Source of the DNA: Paenibacillus sanguinis 2301083 = DSM 16941
GTDB lineage: Bacteria > Bacillota > Bacilli > Paenibacillales > Paenibacillaceae
Direction of reading: 5' to 3'
NCBI RefSeq assembly: GCF_000374825.1
Contig: NZ_KB895379.1
Coordinates: 297,243-361,242, forward strand
DNA length: 64,000 bases
Below the pieces are notes generated by a model. That model saw nothing but the letters and a program-made list of their open reading frames with translations. It did not search any database and had not been told where the DNA came from. The position numbers and the translations under genes were made by a program. Of the stretch, positions 17,189 through 27,113 are shown in pieces; within the stretch, counting starts at the first letter, position 1, and every line of letters starts with the position of its first letter.

Positions 17189-19096
17189 TTATGTGAAGCG
17201 AGACAAGTGGGACACGCTTCGTTTTGCCTTCTCCGCAACATATTTTGTCAGAGCCACATTCATTTCATAGAACATAAATGGCGTCATCAAATAAATCCCG
17301 TTGAAATGCTCCATCGCCGTGTCCAGCAGCTCCTTGGCAATTTCCACCCCCATCGCCCTGCCTGCTTCGCCCTGCAAGCCATCCATTCGGGCCCGAACCT
17401 CTTCAGAGAGCTGAATTCCCGGTACTTCATTGTGCAAATATTCGGCGTTTTTACCACTTGCCAGCGGCATGATACCTATAAAAATCGGAATATCCAGATG
17501 AGCTGTCGCCTGTTTGATCGCCACGATCAGCTCGGGATCATAAACGGGCTGGGTCATAATATAATCCGCTCCGGAGGCAATTTTCTTCTCCAGACGCTCA
17601 ACGGCTTTGTTCAAATGCTTGACATTAGGATTAAATGCCGCGCCAACCACAAACTTCGCCTTCTGCTTCAACGGCTTGCCGGAGAACGATACCCCGGTAT
17701 TCAACTGCTTGATCATCCGAATGATCTCAAATGAAGTCAGATCATAAACAGAGCTTGCCCCGGGCAAATCGCCAAATCTGGCAGGGTCGCCTGTGACGGC
17801 CAGAACATGGTCAATACCAAGTGCGTCGAAGCCCATCATATGGGACTGGGTGCCGATCAGATTGCGATCCCGACAAGCGATATGAATCAGCGGACGCAAG
17901 CCGAGCTCCAACTGTACGAGATGGCCAAGCGCCATATTGCTCATCCGTGTGACGGCCAGAGAATTGTCCGCCAGCGTTAACGCATCGACACCCGCCTGCT
18001 TCAAGGCCGCAGCCCCTTCCATAAACTTGCGGATATCGAGATCCCGGGGCGGATCCAATTCAACAATAACGGTATGGCGCTCCTTCACGAGCTCCGTCAG
18101 GCTAGGTGGAGCATTATGGCTACCAGTGCCTTCTCCCTGATCCGTTTCCGACACTTCCGGAGTCCGAAGCGAAATGCCAACCGCCTCCCGAGGTTCCGGA
18201 AGCGTCCGTTCGCTAGCCAGCGGGGGCGCAATAATATGCTCAAGCGCCCGTACAGTGGCGGCGATATGCTCCGGCGTCGTACCGCAGCAACCACCGATTA
18301 ATCGGGCCCCCAAGTCGACAAACGATCCGGCGCACTCACCAAAATATTCGGGAGTGGCTCCATATACATACTCTCCATCCACATAATCCGCCAAACCTGC
18401 ATTTGGAAAAACAGACATCGGCACATCAAGCGGACCGTGCAAATCTTCCATTACGCCCATAATGCCCTTAGGACCGGAATGGCAGTTGAAGCCCAGCATA
18501 TCGGCCCCCTCTTGCAGCAAAGCGCTGAAGGATTCGGGCATAGTAAAGCCATCCAGCGTCCGGCCCACCTGATCCACAGCAAATTGGCAGATGGTTGGAA
18601 TATCGCTTAGCTTGCGGGCCTGCACCAGCGCAATCCGCAGCTCTCGCAGATCGTAGAAGGTTTCAAAGAGCAGCGCGTCCACACCTTCCGTAAGCAGTGC
18701 GGCAATCTGCCGTTCAAAGTAGTCCTCAAGCTCACGCGAGCTGACATTGACCCGCTTCCCGCCACGAATTGAACCCACAGCACCGGCCACATAAGCGCTT
18801 TCTCCTGCCGCCTGCTTGGCGATACGGACTGCGGCGCGGTTGATCTCCTCCATCTTGGATTCCAGCCCAAATTTGGATAATTTATAATAATTAGCGGAGA
18901 ATGTATTGGTCTCCAGCAGGTTCGCCCCTGCTTCTATATACCGGCGATGCACATCGCCTATCACATCCGGACGCAATAAATTGAATTCTTCATAGGAAAT
19001 GCCGACTGGAAACCCCAAGTGGTATAAATAGGTTCCCATCGCTCCGTCGCCAACGATCACATCCTGCTTCCAGGCCGTGCGCAAATCCTGCTTCAT
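17189..19096 (-). CDS. yitJ: Bifunctional homocysteine S-methyltransferase / methylenetetrahydrofolate reductase
   Basis: Fusion of 635 residues. Residues 1 to about 295 form a homocysteine methyltransferase: GDGAMGTYL at the N-terminus and zinc cysteines in FNCHSG and GGCCGTTPEH. After a linker of about 45 residues, the C-terminal half is a MetF-type reductase (LTLADNSLAVTRMSN, LAVTGDPARFGD, YIMTQPVYDPE). It supplies methyl groups for methionine synthesis. The ATG at 19096 follows GGGAGGG by 8 bases. The B. subtilis homologue is controlled by a SAM riboswitch; none is recognisable in the short region upstream here. Confidence 0.93.
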   Translation of the reverse strand: MKQDLRTAWKQDVIVGDGAMGTYLYHLGFPVGISYEEFNLLRPDVIGDVHRRYIEAGANLLETNTFSANYYKLSKFGLESKMEEINRAAVRIAKQAAGESAYVAGAVGSIRGGKRVNVSSRELEDYFERQIAALLTEGVDALLFETFYDLRELRIALVQARKLSDIPTICQFAVDQVGRTLDGFTMPESFSALLQEGADMLGFNCHSGPKGIMGVMEDLHGPLDVPMSVFPNAGLADYVDGEYVYGATPEYFGECAGSFVDLGARLIGGCCGTTPEHIAATVRALEHIIAPPLASERTLPEPREAVGISLRTPEVSETDQGEGTGSHNAPPSLTELVKERHTVIVELDPPRDLDIRKFMEGAAALKQAGVDALTLADNSLAVTRMSNMALGHLVQLELGLRPLIHIACRDRNLIGTQSHMMGFDALGIDHVLAVTGDPARFGDLPGASSVYDLTSFEIIRMIKQLNTGVSFSGKPLKQKAKFVVGAAFNPNVKHLNKAVERLEKKIASGADYIMTQPVYDPELIVAIKQATAHLDIPIFIGIMPLASGKNAEYLHNEVPGIQLSEEVRARMDGLQGEAGRAMGVEIAKELLDTAMEHFNGIYLMTPFMFYEMNVALTKYVAEKAKRSVSHLSRFT

Positions 19097-19245
19097 CAAA
19101 GATACCCTCCCGCCTGCCTCTATAGTCTCTTCATGCCGGTCAACTTACCGCATCAAGTTATAAAGCTAGTAGATTATCGTATTAATGTATCATAAATCGA
19201 TCAGATTGATAAGATATGTGTTTGAATATAATCTGGCAATAACAA

Positions 19246-19281
19246 AGAGCCAGGTGTCCTCGTTACGGAACACCCGGCTCT
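19246..19281 (-). terminator. Terminator after dapF
   Basis: Inverted repeat AGAGCC-GGGTGT paired with ACACCTGGCTCT around a loop of about 12 bases, followed on the minus strand by TTTGTTATT. It separates dapF from the MTHFR fusion gene. Confidence 0.8.
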
Positions 19282-19303
19282 GCACCAAGTCCTAGCCCTT
19301 CAA

Positions 19304-20140
19304 TCAGATATGAACTTCTCCTTCATATACTGCTGCTGCCGGCCCGGTCATGTAGACATGGTTATCGCGTTCATCCCATTCAATGAACAGGTCGCCGCCC
19401 TTAAGCCCCACCCAGGCAGCCCGATCGGTCAGCCCATTCAATACCGAGGAGACGAGAGTAGCACAAGCACCCGTGCCACAAGCAAGCGTAGGTCCCGCAC
19501 CCCGCTCCCATACCCGCATCTCTACACGGGAGCGGCTGGTGACCGTAGCAAACTCTACATTGATTTTCCGTGGAAAATAGGGGTGCACCTCCAGCTTCGG
19601 TCCCCATGTCGTAAGCGGAAAGCTTGGGGCATCCTCTACATAAATCACACAATGTGGGTTGCCCATGGACACGGCGGTGAACTCAAATTTCTGGTCATCC
19701 ACTGTAATGTTGTGCCTGAGAACAGGATTGCCTTGCAGCGTGGTTGGCACAGCCAAGCCATCCAGGACAGGTTCCCCCATATCAACCCTCACTGTCTTGA
19801 CTATGCCGTCTTCCACCTGCAATGTCACCTGCTGAACGCCTGCACCCAGCGTCTCAATCGTCACGCTTTCTCTATTGATCAAGCCGTTATCGTACACATA
19901 CTTGGACACGCAGCGAATGGCATTGCCACATTGCTCAGCTTCCGTGCCATCCGAATTAATGATGCGCATTTTAAAATCTGCTCGTTCCGAAGGAAGAATG
20001 AATACGAGTCCGTCTCCCCCTACCCCGAAATAACGGTCACACCAGGTCACCGCTAACTCGGCTACGTTCTCCGGCAACTCTTGATGTCCGGCAAATACGA
20101 GGAAATCATTGCCCAATCCATGCATTTTAGTAAATTTCAT
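19304..20140 (-). CDS. dapF: Diaminopimelate epimerase
   Basis: Converts LL- to meso-diaminopimelate for lysine and peptidoglycan. The 278-residue protein starts MKFTKMHGLGNDF. It has both catalytic cysteine motifs: EQCGNAIRC in the first half and LACGTGACA in the second. The ATG at 20140 lies a few bases after AGGAG; an upstream in-frame codon at 20158 overlaps that site. In B. subtilis dapF is elsewhere, so dapF and the MTHFR gene interrupt the ATPase-yloC adjacency here. Confidence 0.96.
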   Translation of the reverse strand: MKFTKMHGLGNDFLVFAGHQELPENVAELAVTWCDRYFGVGGDGLVFILPSERADFKMRIINSDGTEAEQCGNAIRCVSKYVYDNGLINRESVTIETLGAGVQQVTLQVEDGIVKTVRVDMGEPVLDGLAVPTTLQGNPVLRHNITVDDQKFEFTAVSMGNPHCVIYVEDAPSFPLTTWGPKLEVHPYFPRKINVEFATVTSRSRVEMRVWERGAGPTLACGTGACATLVSSVLNGLTDRAAWVGLKGGDLFIEWDERDNHVYMTGPAAAVYEGEVHI

Positions 20141-20182
20141 CTTACCCCACTCCTGCATCGTCAGTATATATCAAGGGAGAAC

Positions 20183-20218
20183 ACTTCCCCCTCAGCAAAG
20201 CTTGCCTATGGGGTAAGT
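20183..20218. repeat. Imperfect hairpin between the P-type ATPase gene and dapF
   Basis: Nested complementary arms ACTT/AAGT, CCCC/GGGG and GCAA/TTGC form an imperfect cruciform 33 bases after the ATPase stop. The following minus-strand sequence has no T-tract, so termination is possible but unproven. Confidence 0.4.
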
Positions 20219-20250
20219 CTATATTTTGCAGAGGTGAAAGGGTATTGATT

Positions 20251-23049
20251 TTATGCACGAATATTTGTACTTTTCGCGGTGATCATCGGACGCGAGCCCT
20301 TGGAACGACGCCGCTTGCCGGACCACACGCTGCCGGCCCCCATCAGGAAGGTAGGAATACCTGCCGCTACCAGTGTCAAAGCCCATTCCCGCGTACCGAG
20401 GGGCACTGTTTTGAAGATCGGCTGAAGCGGCTCCACATAAATGACGACAAGCAGCAAGGCGATCGAAGATAGAACCGCAGCTACCAGGTATTTATTTTGC
20501 AAAATATTGCGATGAAAGATCGATCTTGAACTCCGGCAGTCAAATACATGGATAAGCTGGGCGATAACCAATGTCGCGAAGGCTACGGACTGCGCTTTGA
20601 TCAATTGATTGGCATCATCCGGAGCCCATTGCAGCGTAATCCAGAAGGCCCCCAGTGTACATAGGCCAATCAAGACGCCGCGGCTAATAATCTTCCAGCC
20701 CAGACGGCGGGCAAATATATTCTCGTTGGCTCCCCGCGGCTTATGCTCCATCAGATCTTTTTCCGGCTGATCAACGCCCAGTGCCATGGCAGGCAAGCCA
20801 TCGGTCACCAGATTGACCCAGAGAATTTGAATCGGCAGCAGAGGCAAGGGCAAGCCGAACAGCATAGCGAAGAACATCGTTAAGATCTCGCCCACATTGG
20901 AGGCCAGCAAATACCTGATAAACTTGCGAATATTTTCATAAATATTGCGGCCTTCTTCAATCGCCGCTACGATGGACGTAAAATTATCATCGCTCAAAAT
21001 CAAGGAGGAAGCCTCCTTGGAAACATCTGTGCCCGTCATTCCCATGGCAATGCCAATATCGGCAGCCTTGATAGCCGGAGCATCGTTCACGCCGTCCCCG
21101 GTCATCGCAACGACATGTCCGTTCCGCTGCAGGGCCTTGACAATTCGCAATTTATGCTCGGGAGAGACCCGTGAATAAACGTAAGTATTCTCCACCTGCT
21201 TCTCTAATTCTTCATCATCCAATATCTCCAATTGCTGTCCTGACATCGAGGTTCCGCCACGTGGCAAAATGCCAAGGTCGGCAGCAATCGCCTCTGCGGT
21301 GAGACCGTGATCTCCCGTAATCATCACCGTCCGGATACCCGCACGACGACAAACAGCAATGGCTTCCCGCGCTTCTCGCCGGGGTGGATCAATCATGCCC
21401 GCCAAGCCAATGAATATAAGCTGCGATTCCACCGCGTTCTCCTGAACTCCCTCTTCATGCGGCTTTAACTCACGATAAGCCATGCCTAGCACCCGCAGGG
21501 CACTACGGGCCATTCTCTCGTTCGCGGCCTGAACCTTCTGTCTTAACGTGCCCGTCAGCGGTACAATTTTGCCTTCCCATGAAATGTAGGAGCAGCGCTC
21601 CAGCAACATATCGGGCGCTCCTTTAACGAGCGCCATCCTTCCTCCTTGATGGGACACGATGACAGACATCCGCTTGCGCCGTGAATCAAACGGGAACTCT
21701 TGCTCTCGCACATAAATGCCATTCAAAGAGGATGGAGACAGGCCCATCTTGGAGGCCAGCGTGACTAATGCCCCCTCGGTCGGATCACCTTTGAGCTTCC
21801 ACGTCGGAGAAGCGCTAGGCTCTTCCTTTGCTTTGCGCCGTCCCCGCATGTCCGAATTATCTTCATAAATCGTCGCATTACCGCAAAGAGCACTCACCTG
21901 CAACAGGCGACGCAGCCCCTGCTCCTTGCGCAAATCCACGGGAGCTTTCTGATGCAAAATATTGCCGACAGGCTCATATCCTTCACCTGTTACCTCCAGC
22001 ATTCGCCCTTCCAGCCAAAGCTTTGTCACGGTCATTTTGTTTTGCGTTAATGTTCCGGTCTTATCCGAGCAAATAATAGAAGCGCAACCCAGTGTTTCTA
22101 CTGACGGCAGCTTGCGAACAATCGCCTTGCGCTTGATCATGCGCTGCACGCCAAGGGCCAAGGCAATCGTTACAATAGCAGGCAAACCTTCCGGTATTGC
22201 AGCAACCGCCAGACTCACACCGGCGAAAAACATGGCGCTGGCCGGCTGGCCTTGGATAATCCCCAGAACAACCACGATGACAGTGAGCGCGAGTGCCGTA
22301 TAGATAAGAATCTTGCCCAACTGTTCCAGCCGCCGCTGTAGCGGAGTCTCTTGAACCTCGGTATTCTGAATGAGGTCGGCAATTTTTCCCATCTCGGTGT
22401 CCATTCCCGTTCGTATGACCAACCCTCGGCCCGTGCCGCGCGTAATCATCGTTCCCATGAAGCCCAGATTTTTCTGGTCTCCCAGCGGGACATCGTCTTC
22501 CGTGATCACTCCGGCATGCTTGCCCACCGGATGGGATTCACCGGTTAAAGCCGACTCCTCTACATCCAGGCTATTTGTCGTTAGCCAGCGGATATCCGCC
22601 GGAATTCGATCTCCACTCTCCAGAAGCACAATGTCTCCAGGAACCAGCTCTTTAGCCAGAATATTTTTGGAGACACCTTGACGCAATACGTTGGCATGCG
22701 GTGCGGAAAGCTCCTTTAGTGCCCGTAAAGACCGCTCTGCGCGAAATTCCTGAATAAATCCAAGCACCCCGTTCAGAAGAATGATCGCAATGATCGTGAT
22801 GGCATCCAGATATTCGCCAAGAATGCCGGATATGAGTGTAGCGCCCATCAATACCAGCATCATAAAATCCTTGAATTGATTCAGGAACAACAGAATCGGG
22901 GAGACACGTTCCCCTTCCTGCAATTCGTTCCAGCCGGATTCCTCGCGTCTTCGCCCCGCTTCTTCATCGGTCAGCCCCTGTCCAAGGGCAACGCCGAAGT
23001 GCTCCATAAGCGCGTCGCTACTCCACTGGTGCCAGTTTTTTTGTTCCAT
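20251..23049 (-). CDS. yloB: Calcium-translocating P-type ATPase, PMCA/YloB type
   Basis: Membrane cation pump of 932 residues, type IIA/IIB. Order: N-terminal cation ATPase domain, actuator loop with LTGES, M4 motif PEGLPAIVTIALALG (Ca2+-site helix), phosphorylation site SDKTGTLTQNKM, nucleotide domain with KGAPDMLLERC, hinge TGDGVNDAPAIKAADIG, and six C-terminal helices. The start at 23049 (MEQKNWHQW) is preferred, since the 17 codons before it are basic and non-conserved and AAGGGG precedes it. It is divergent from rqcH, as B. subtilis yloB neighbours yloA. Export of Ca2+ is inferred from family. Confidence 0.93.
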   Translation of the reverse strand: MEQKNWHQWSSDALMEHFGVALGQGLTDEEAGRRREESGWNELQEGERVSPILLFLNQFKDFMMLVLMGATLISGILGEYLDAITIIAIILLNGVLGFIQEFRAERSLRALKELSAPHANVLRQGVSKNILAKELVPGDIVLLESGDRIPADIRWLTTNSLDVEESALTGESHPVGKHAGVITEDDVPLGDQKNLGFMGTMITRGTGRGLVIRTGMDTEMGKIADLIQNTEVQETPLQRRLEQLGKILIYTALALTVIVVVLGIIQGQPASAMFFAGVSLAVAAIPEGLPAIVTIALALGVQRMIKRKAIVRKLPSVETLGCASIICSDKTGTLTQNKMTVTKLWLEGRMLEVTGEGYEPVGNILHQKAPVDLRKEQGLRRLLQVSALCGNATIYEDNSDMRGRRKAKEEPSASPTWKLKGDPTEGALVTLASKMGLSPSSLNGIYVREQEFPFDSRRKRMSVIVSHQGGRMALVKGAPDMLLERCSYISWEGKIVPLTGTLRQKVQAANERMARSALRVLGMAYRELKPHEEGVQENAVESQLIFIGLAGMIDPPRREAREAIAVCRRAGIRTVMITGDHGLTAEAIAADLGILPRGGTSMSGQQLEILDDEELEKQVENTYVYSRVSPEHKLRIVKALQRNGHVVAMTGDGVNDAPAIKAADIGIAMGMTGTDVSKEASSLILSDDNFTSIVAAIEEGRNIYENIRKFIRYLLASNVGEILTMFFAMLFGLPLPLLPIQILWVNLVTDGLPAMALGVDQPEKDLMEHKPRGANENIFARRLGWKIISRGVLIGLCTLGAFWITLQWAPDDANQLIKAQSVAFATLVIAQLIHVFDCRSSRSIFHRNILQNKYLVAAVLSSIALLLVVIYVEPLQPIFKTVPLGTREWALTLVAAGIPTFLMGAGSVWSGKRRRSKGSRPMITAKSTNIRA

Positions 23050-23222
23050 CCTCCCTCTTCCCCTTCCGTTTTTGTAGATACGACAAGTATGCTTATCCAC
23101 GCGTCGTCAGCATGAAGGCTTTTCCACCTAGGGTAAATGTATTCTGGCCAGTCCCAAATTATCACAGCGCTCCTCTTAAGTTTTTGCCGCAAGTATGGCA
23201 TCATAAAGGAAACGTCTATTTT

Positions 23223-23251
23223 TTGACGCGAGCGGTATCATTCGTTATGAT
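23223..23251 (+). promoter_or_regulatory. Sigma-A promoter of rqcH
   Basis: TTGACG (23223-23228), 17-base spacer, TATGAT (23246-23251), 40 bases before the rqcH ATG. Confidence 0.75.
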
Positions 23252-23291
23252 TAGCCTCATCATCATTCAGAAGGAACAGGAGAATTACACA

Positions 23292-25055
23292 ATGGCACTT
23301 GACGGAATCGTGACAAGAGCGATCGTCCATGAACTGCAGCAATGCATTGGCGGCCGCATTCATAAAATACACCAGCCCGCAAGCAACGATCTTATCTTCC
23401 ACCTGCGTACCCAGGCTGGAACCAGGAAGCTGCTGCTATCGGCTAATCCAACCTATCCACGTATTCATTTCACCGAAGCTGCTTTTCCCAATCCTATGGA
23501 AGCACCTATGTTCTGCATGCTCATGCGCAAGCACTGTGAAGGCGGAACCATCGAGGCCATTACTCAGGTAGGCATGGAGCGTATTATCCATATCGACATT
23601 CGCACGCGCGACGAGCTTGGAGACTTGTCTACCCGAAGAATCATTGTGGAGTTGATGGGGCGGCACAGCAATATCATCCTCATCGACCCGACCACCGGAA
23701 CGCAACTTGACGGCATCCACCATGTAACCCCGGCGATATCCAGCTTCCGTGTCGTTATGCCGGGTTTTGCTTACAGCAAGCCGCCGGAGCAGCACAAGCT
23801 TGACCCCCTGGCAGCGGATTTTGATTCCTTTATTTCGGCTTTGCGAAAGGCGGAGGAAGCGGGCAAAGGGAGCGGCTGGCTCGTAGAAGCCTATGAAGGT
23901 TTAAGCCCTTTGATCGCAGGGGAAATCTATGCGCGGGCCAAGCTAGGGAATAACGTTGTGCAGCTCGGACTGGGCGAGATAGAAACAAAGCAGCTATGGA
24001 AGGCCTTCTCTGGGTTGATGGAGGAGATTCGCCAGCATCAGTACCATCCCATGAGCGGGGAGAATGCCAAGGGGAAGAGTATTTTTTCTGCCATTCCGCT
24101 AACCTCTATCCATGGAGAAGTTCTAACCTATCCTTCTATCAGTGCTTGTATGGAGGACTATTACGGAGATAAAGCGCTGCGAGATACAGTGAAGCAGAAG
24201 ACTGCCGACCTCCTGCGCTTCCTGCAAAACGAGAAGAGCAAAAATATCAAGAAGCTGGCCAAGCTGGACCAGGACTTGAATGAAGCCGAGGATGCGGAAC
24301 GCTACCGAATTTGGGGAGAACTGCTGTTGTCCTCTCTCCATACGATTCACAAAGGCGATACTTCCGTGGAACTGGTCAATTATTATGATGAAGAAGGACG
24401 CATGGAAACCATCCCGCTCGACCCGTTACTGACTCCTTCGGAGAACGCTCAACGCTATTTCAAGCGGTACAATAAATTCAAGAACAGTCTGGCTGTCATT
24501 GACGAACAGAAGATGCTGGCCCAAGCCGAGGTTGCTTATCTGGAAGGACTTCTACAGCAATTGCACGATGCCAGCTTAAGCGATATTGATGAAATTCGCG
24601 AGGAGTTGACGCAACAGGGGTACTTGCGTGATCGGGGCAAGAAAGGCAAGAAAAAGAAAAAAAGCGACCGGCCTACCCTGCATCTCTATACCTCTTCCGA
24701 AGGCATCGAGATCTACGTTGGCAAAAACAACTTGCAAAATGAGTATGTCACCAATCGGCTGGCCAAGCCCAATGATACCTGGCTGCATACCAAGGACATT
24801 CCCGGATCGCATGTGGTCATACGCAGCGAATCCTTCGGTGACGCGACCTTGAATGAAGCTGCCCAACTCGCCGCCTACTTCAGCCAGGCCAAGCAATCCA
24901 GCAGCGTGCCTGTCGATTGCACCTTGATTCGTCATGTTCGCAAGCCAAGTGGAGCCAAGCCGGGCTTCGTCATTTATGATCATCAGCGCACCCTATTCGT
25001 AACCCCTGATGAGCAATTGATCAAGGGGCTGCCTAATACGGTCAAGAATGGCTGA
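23292..25055 (+). CDS. rqcH: Rqc2-like NFACT-family ribosome quality control protein RqcH
   Basis: 587-residue NFACT protein (older name FbpA, fibronectin-binding). Bacterial RqcH binds stalled 50S subunits and adds C-terminal alanine tails. The N-terminal NFACT-N domain (MALDGIVTRAIVHELQ), central coiled coil with the lysine-rich KKGKKKKKSDR, and NFACT-R domain (WLHTKDIPGSHVVIR) are all present. The ATG at 23292 has AGGAG upstream and fits family N-termini; the upstream in-frame extension to 23112 covers the promoter and is rejected. Confidence 0.94.
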   Translation: MALDGIVTRAIVHELQQCIGGRIHKIHQPASNDLIFHLRTQAGTRKLLLSANPTYPRIHFTEAAFPNPMEAPMFCMLMRKHCEGGTIEAITQVGMERIIHIDIRTRDELGDLSTRRIIVELMGRHSNIILIDPTTGTQLDGIHHVTPAISSFRVVMPGFAYSKPPEQHKLDPLAADFDSFISALRKAEEAGKGSGWLVEAYEGLSPLIAGEIYARAKLGNNVVQLGLGEIETKQLWKAFSGLMEEIRQHQYHPMSGENAKGKSIFSAIPLTSIHGEVLTYPSISACMEDYYGDKALRDTVKQKTADLLRFLQNEKSKNIKKLAKLDQDLNEAEDAERYRIWGELLLSSLHTIHKGDTSVELVNYYDEEGRMETIPLDPLLTPSENAQRYFKRYNKFKNSLAVIDEQKMLAQAEVAYLEGLLQQLHDASLSDIDEIREELTQQGYLRDRGKKGKKKKKSDRPTLHLYTSSEGIEIYVGKNNLQNEYVTNRLAKPNDTWLHTKDIPGSHVVIRSESFGDATLNEAAQLAAYFSQAKQSSSVPVDCTLIRHVRKPSGAKPGFVIYDHQRTLFVTPDEQLIKGLPNTVKNG

Positions 25056-25078
25056 ATTTTCTCGTTCATAGAACAACA

Positions 25079-25133
25079 AGAACCGGAGCATACCCGACTG
25101 AGTTAAAGTCGCTGCTCCGGTTCTTTATTTTCG
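25079..25133. terminator. Bidirectional terminator between rqcH and the PHP gene
   Basis: AAGAACCGGAGCA (25079-25091) pairs with TGCTCCGGTTCTT (25113-25125), followed by TATTTT on the plus strand. The two genes converge here. Confidence 0.8.
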
Positions 25134-25141
25134 CCACTCTT

Positions 25142-26023
25142 CTATTCAATTTCCGCTTGTTTCCGGGCATCCGTGGCTGCTTGTCGAAGCTGCTCCACGG
25201 CTTCAAACGGTGTAATACAGCTGCCCAAATCCCCATGGAACACCACTCCCTGGCGGACACCGTGGTAATCAGAGCCTCCTGTTACGATCAGCTCATATTG
25301 AGCCGCTAGGTCCAGATAACGCCGTTCTTCCTCGGGACCATGATCGGAATGGTACACCTCGATGCCGACAGGCCGCCCTTGCTCCAAGATTGCCTTCACT
25401 AATTCGTCATCACCATATAATCCGGGATGAGCTATAACCGGGGCTCCTCCGGCCTCACGAATCCACTGGATGGCTTCCTCGGGCAAGATTCGCGGGAGAG
25501 AGGCATACCCCGGCTTGCCCTCCGCCAAATACTGATCAAAGGCATCCCTCAGGTCGGACGCATAGCCTTTGCGGACCAGACAATCGGCGATATGCGGCCG
25601 ACCGATGCTCTCGTCCGGGCGTAACGTCCGGCCCAAACCGTCCTTGACCTCCTGCAGTGTAATCTCTATCCCCAATTGCTGCAGCTTTCCAATCATAAGC
25701 TCATTCCGTTCATTCCGTACCGAACGAAGCCGCTGAAGCCTGTCCCGTAATTGCCTGTCCTCCGTATTCACAAAATAACCCAGGACATGAATATCCTTGT
25801 CTTTGGCGCGGGTGCTAATTTCAACACCTGGAACTACGTCTATCCCCAGTTCCTTCCCGGCCATGGCGGCCTCGACTACCCCTGCCACCGTATCGTGATC
25901 CGTAATTGCCAGACCCGTTAGGCCCTTAGCCTTCGCCAATTCCACATTGGCTCTGGGGCTGTTCATTCCGTCCGAGGCTTGCGTATGTGTATGCAGATCA
26001 TACCCCATTGTTTTATCAGCCAT
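25142..26023 (-). CDS. PHP-domain phosphoesterase
   Basis: 293-residue protein of the PHP (polymerase and histidinol phosphatase) family related to YciV/RnmI-type enzymes, which act as 3',5'-nucleotide phosphatases or 5'-3' exonucleases. Metal-binding motifs: DLHTHTQASDG at the N-terminus, ITDHDT, PGVEIST, an APVIAHPG segment and GSDYHG near the C-terminus. AGAGGG precedes the ATG. It stands alone between a shared terminator and the LysR gene. Substrate not determinable from sequence. Confidence 0.88.
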   Translation of the reverse strand: MADKTMGYDLHTHTQASDGMNSPRANVELAKAKGLTGLAITDHDTVAGVVEAAMAGKELGIDVVPGVEISTRAKDKDIHVLGYFVNTEDRQLRDRLQRLRSVRNERNELMIGKLQQLGIEITLQEVKDGLGRTLRPDESIGRPHIADCLVRKGYASDLRDAFDQYLAEGKPGYASLPRILPEEAIQWIREAGGAPVIAHPGLYGDDELVKAILEQGRPVGIEVYHSDHGPEEERRYLDLAAQYELIVTGGSDYHGVRQGVVFHGDLGSCITPFEAVEQLRQAATDARKQAEIE

Positions 26024-26069
26024 AGTTATTCCCTCTTTCCGTTTCGGTTAGCAGGTATTCACCATTCAT

Positions 26070-26987
26070 CTATTTGTAGCTTTGCGTCTGCTTGGAGTAT
26101 TCCCGTAAAAAAGTCAGAAATGTGACCGCCGTCACGGGCAGTAGCGTCGATTTTAGATGAATCGAATAAAACATGCGCTTAAAGGATACATCCTGAATAT
26201 CCAGTGTCTTGATCAAGCCCAACGCCTCCTCATGCTTGATGGATGAAGGCGAAATGATAGTAATGCCGATGCCCGCTTCCACGGCAGACTTTACGGCTCC
26301 AGTGCTTCCCAGTTCCATCACCGTCTGGATCTGCTCCATGTGAAAACCCTGCCGTCTTAATTCATCTTCCATCACCTGACGGGTCCCCGATCCCTTCTCG
26401 CGAAGCACAAAGGGATAGGCGATAATCTCTTCTAGCGTAACGGAGGATTTATCAGCGAGTGGATGTGCTGCTGGCACGATGAGCTTTAGTTCATCCTCCA
26501 TCACAGGCTCGGATACCATATCCGGATGCTGCACCGGGGCCTCGACCAGTCCGAAGTTAAGCTGGTGATTGACGATCTCTTCGATAATTTGCGTCGTATT
26601 GGTTACTTTCATCATAATCGAAATATGGGGATATCGTTGACCAAAGGGGGCTAGCAGACGAGGCAGCACATATTCGCCAATGGTCAGACTGGAGCCAAGC
26701 TGCAATCGCCCTTGAAGCATGGAGGTATATCTGGACATCGCCTGCTCTGTCTCCCGGATCAGTTCCACGCTTTGTTCAGCAAACGGGAGTAAGGCCCTTC
26801 CCGCTTCAGTCAAATCAATCCTCTTGGTTGATCTCACCAAAAGCTTGACCCCGAAATAATCCTCCAGTGACTGGATTTGCATCGTTACCGCAGGCTGGGT
26901 CATATGAAGCGCCTGAGCCGCCGCCGAAAAGCTGCCCCGCTGTGCCACGTTATAAAAAATATGAAGCTGATGGTAGTTTAACGCCAT
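26070..26987 (-). CDS. LysR-family transcriptional regulator
   Basis: 305-residue LTTR. The N-terminal winged helix-turn-helix (YHQLHIFYNVAQRGSFSAAA, TQPAVTMQIQSLE) precedes a periplasmic-binding-like effector domain (GSSLTIGEYVLPRLL). Closest in feel to the CysL/selenium-metabolism-associated branch, but the ligand is unknown. The ATG at 26987 follows AGAGGAGG by 9 bases. No divergent target gene lies next to it, and no operator can be assigned. Confidence 0.9.
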   Translation of the reverse strand: MALNYHQLHIFYNVAQRGSFSAAAQALHMTQPAVTMQIQSLEDYFGVKLLVRSTKRIDLTEAGRALLPFAEQSVELIRETEQAMSRYTSMLQGRLQLGSSLTIGEYVLPRLLAPFGQRYPHISIMMKVTNTTQIIEEIVNHQLNFGLVEAPVQHPDMVSEPVMEDELKLIVPAAHPLADKSSVTLEEIIAYPFVLREKGSGTRQVMEDELRRQGFHMEQIQTVMELGSTGAVKSAVEAGIGITIISPSSIKHEEALGLIKTLDIQDVSFKRMFYSIHLKSTLLPVTAVTFLTFLREYSKQTQSYK

Positions 26988-27029
26988 CACACAGCCTCCT
27001 CTCTTGTCTAACCATAGCACGCACAGCGC

Positions 27030-27061
27030 AACAAAAAAAGCATGCCTTGTACAACATGCTA
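27030..27061 (-). terminator. Terminator after the 145-aa hypothetical gene
   Basis: Minus-strand AGCATG and CATGCT arms around a 10-base loop, followed by TTTTTTTG. Located between the hypothetical gene and the LysR gene. Confidence 0.7.
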
Positions 27062-27113
27062 GTGTATGCCCTTCTAAATTCGTTCAGCTATTATCTATTA
27101 GGTCTGATTAACC

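Noticed and set aside
19100..19245. Possible SAM riboswitch before the MTHFR fusion
   Set aside because: None of the expected S-box motifs or a terminator is visible in the leader.
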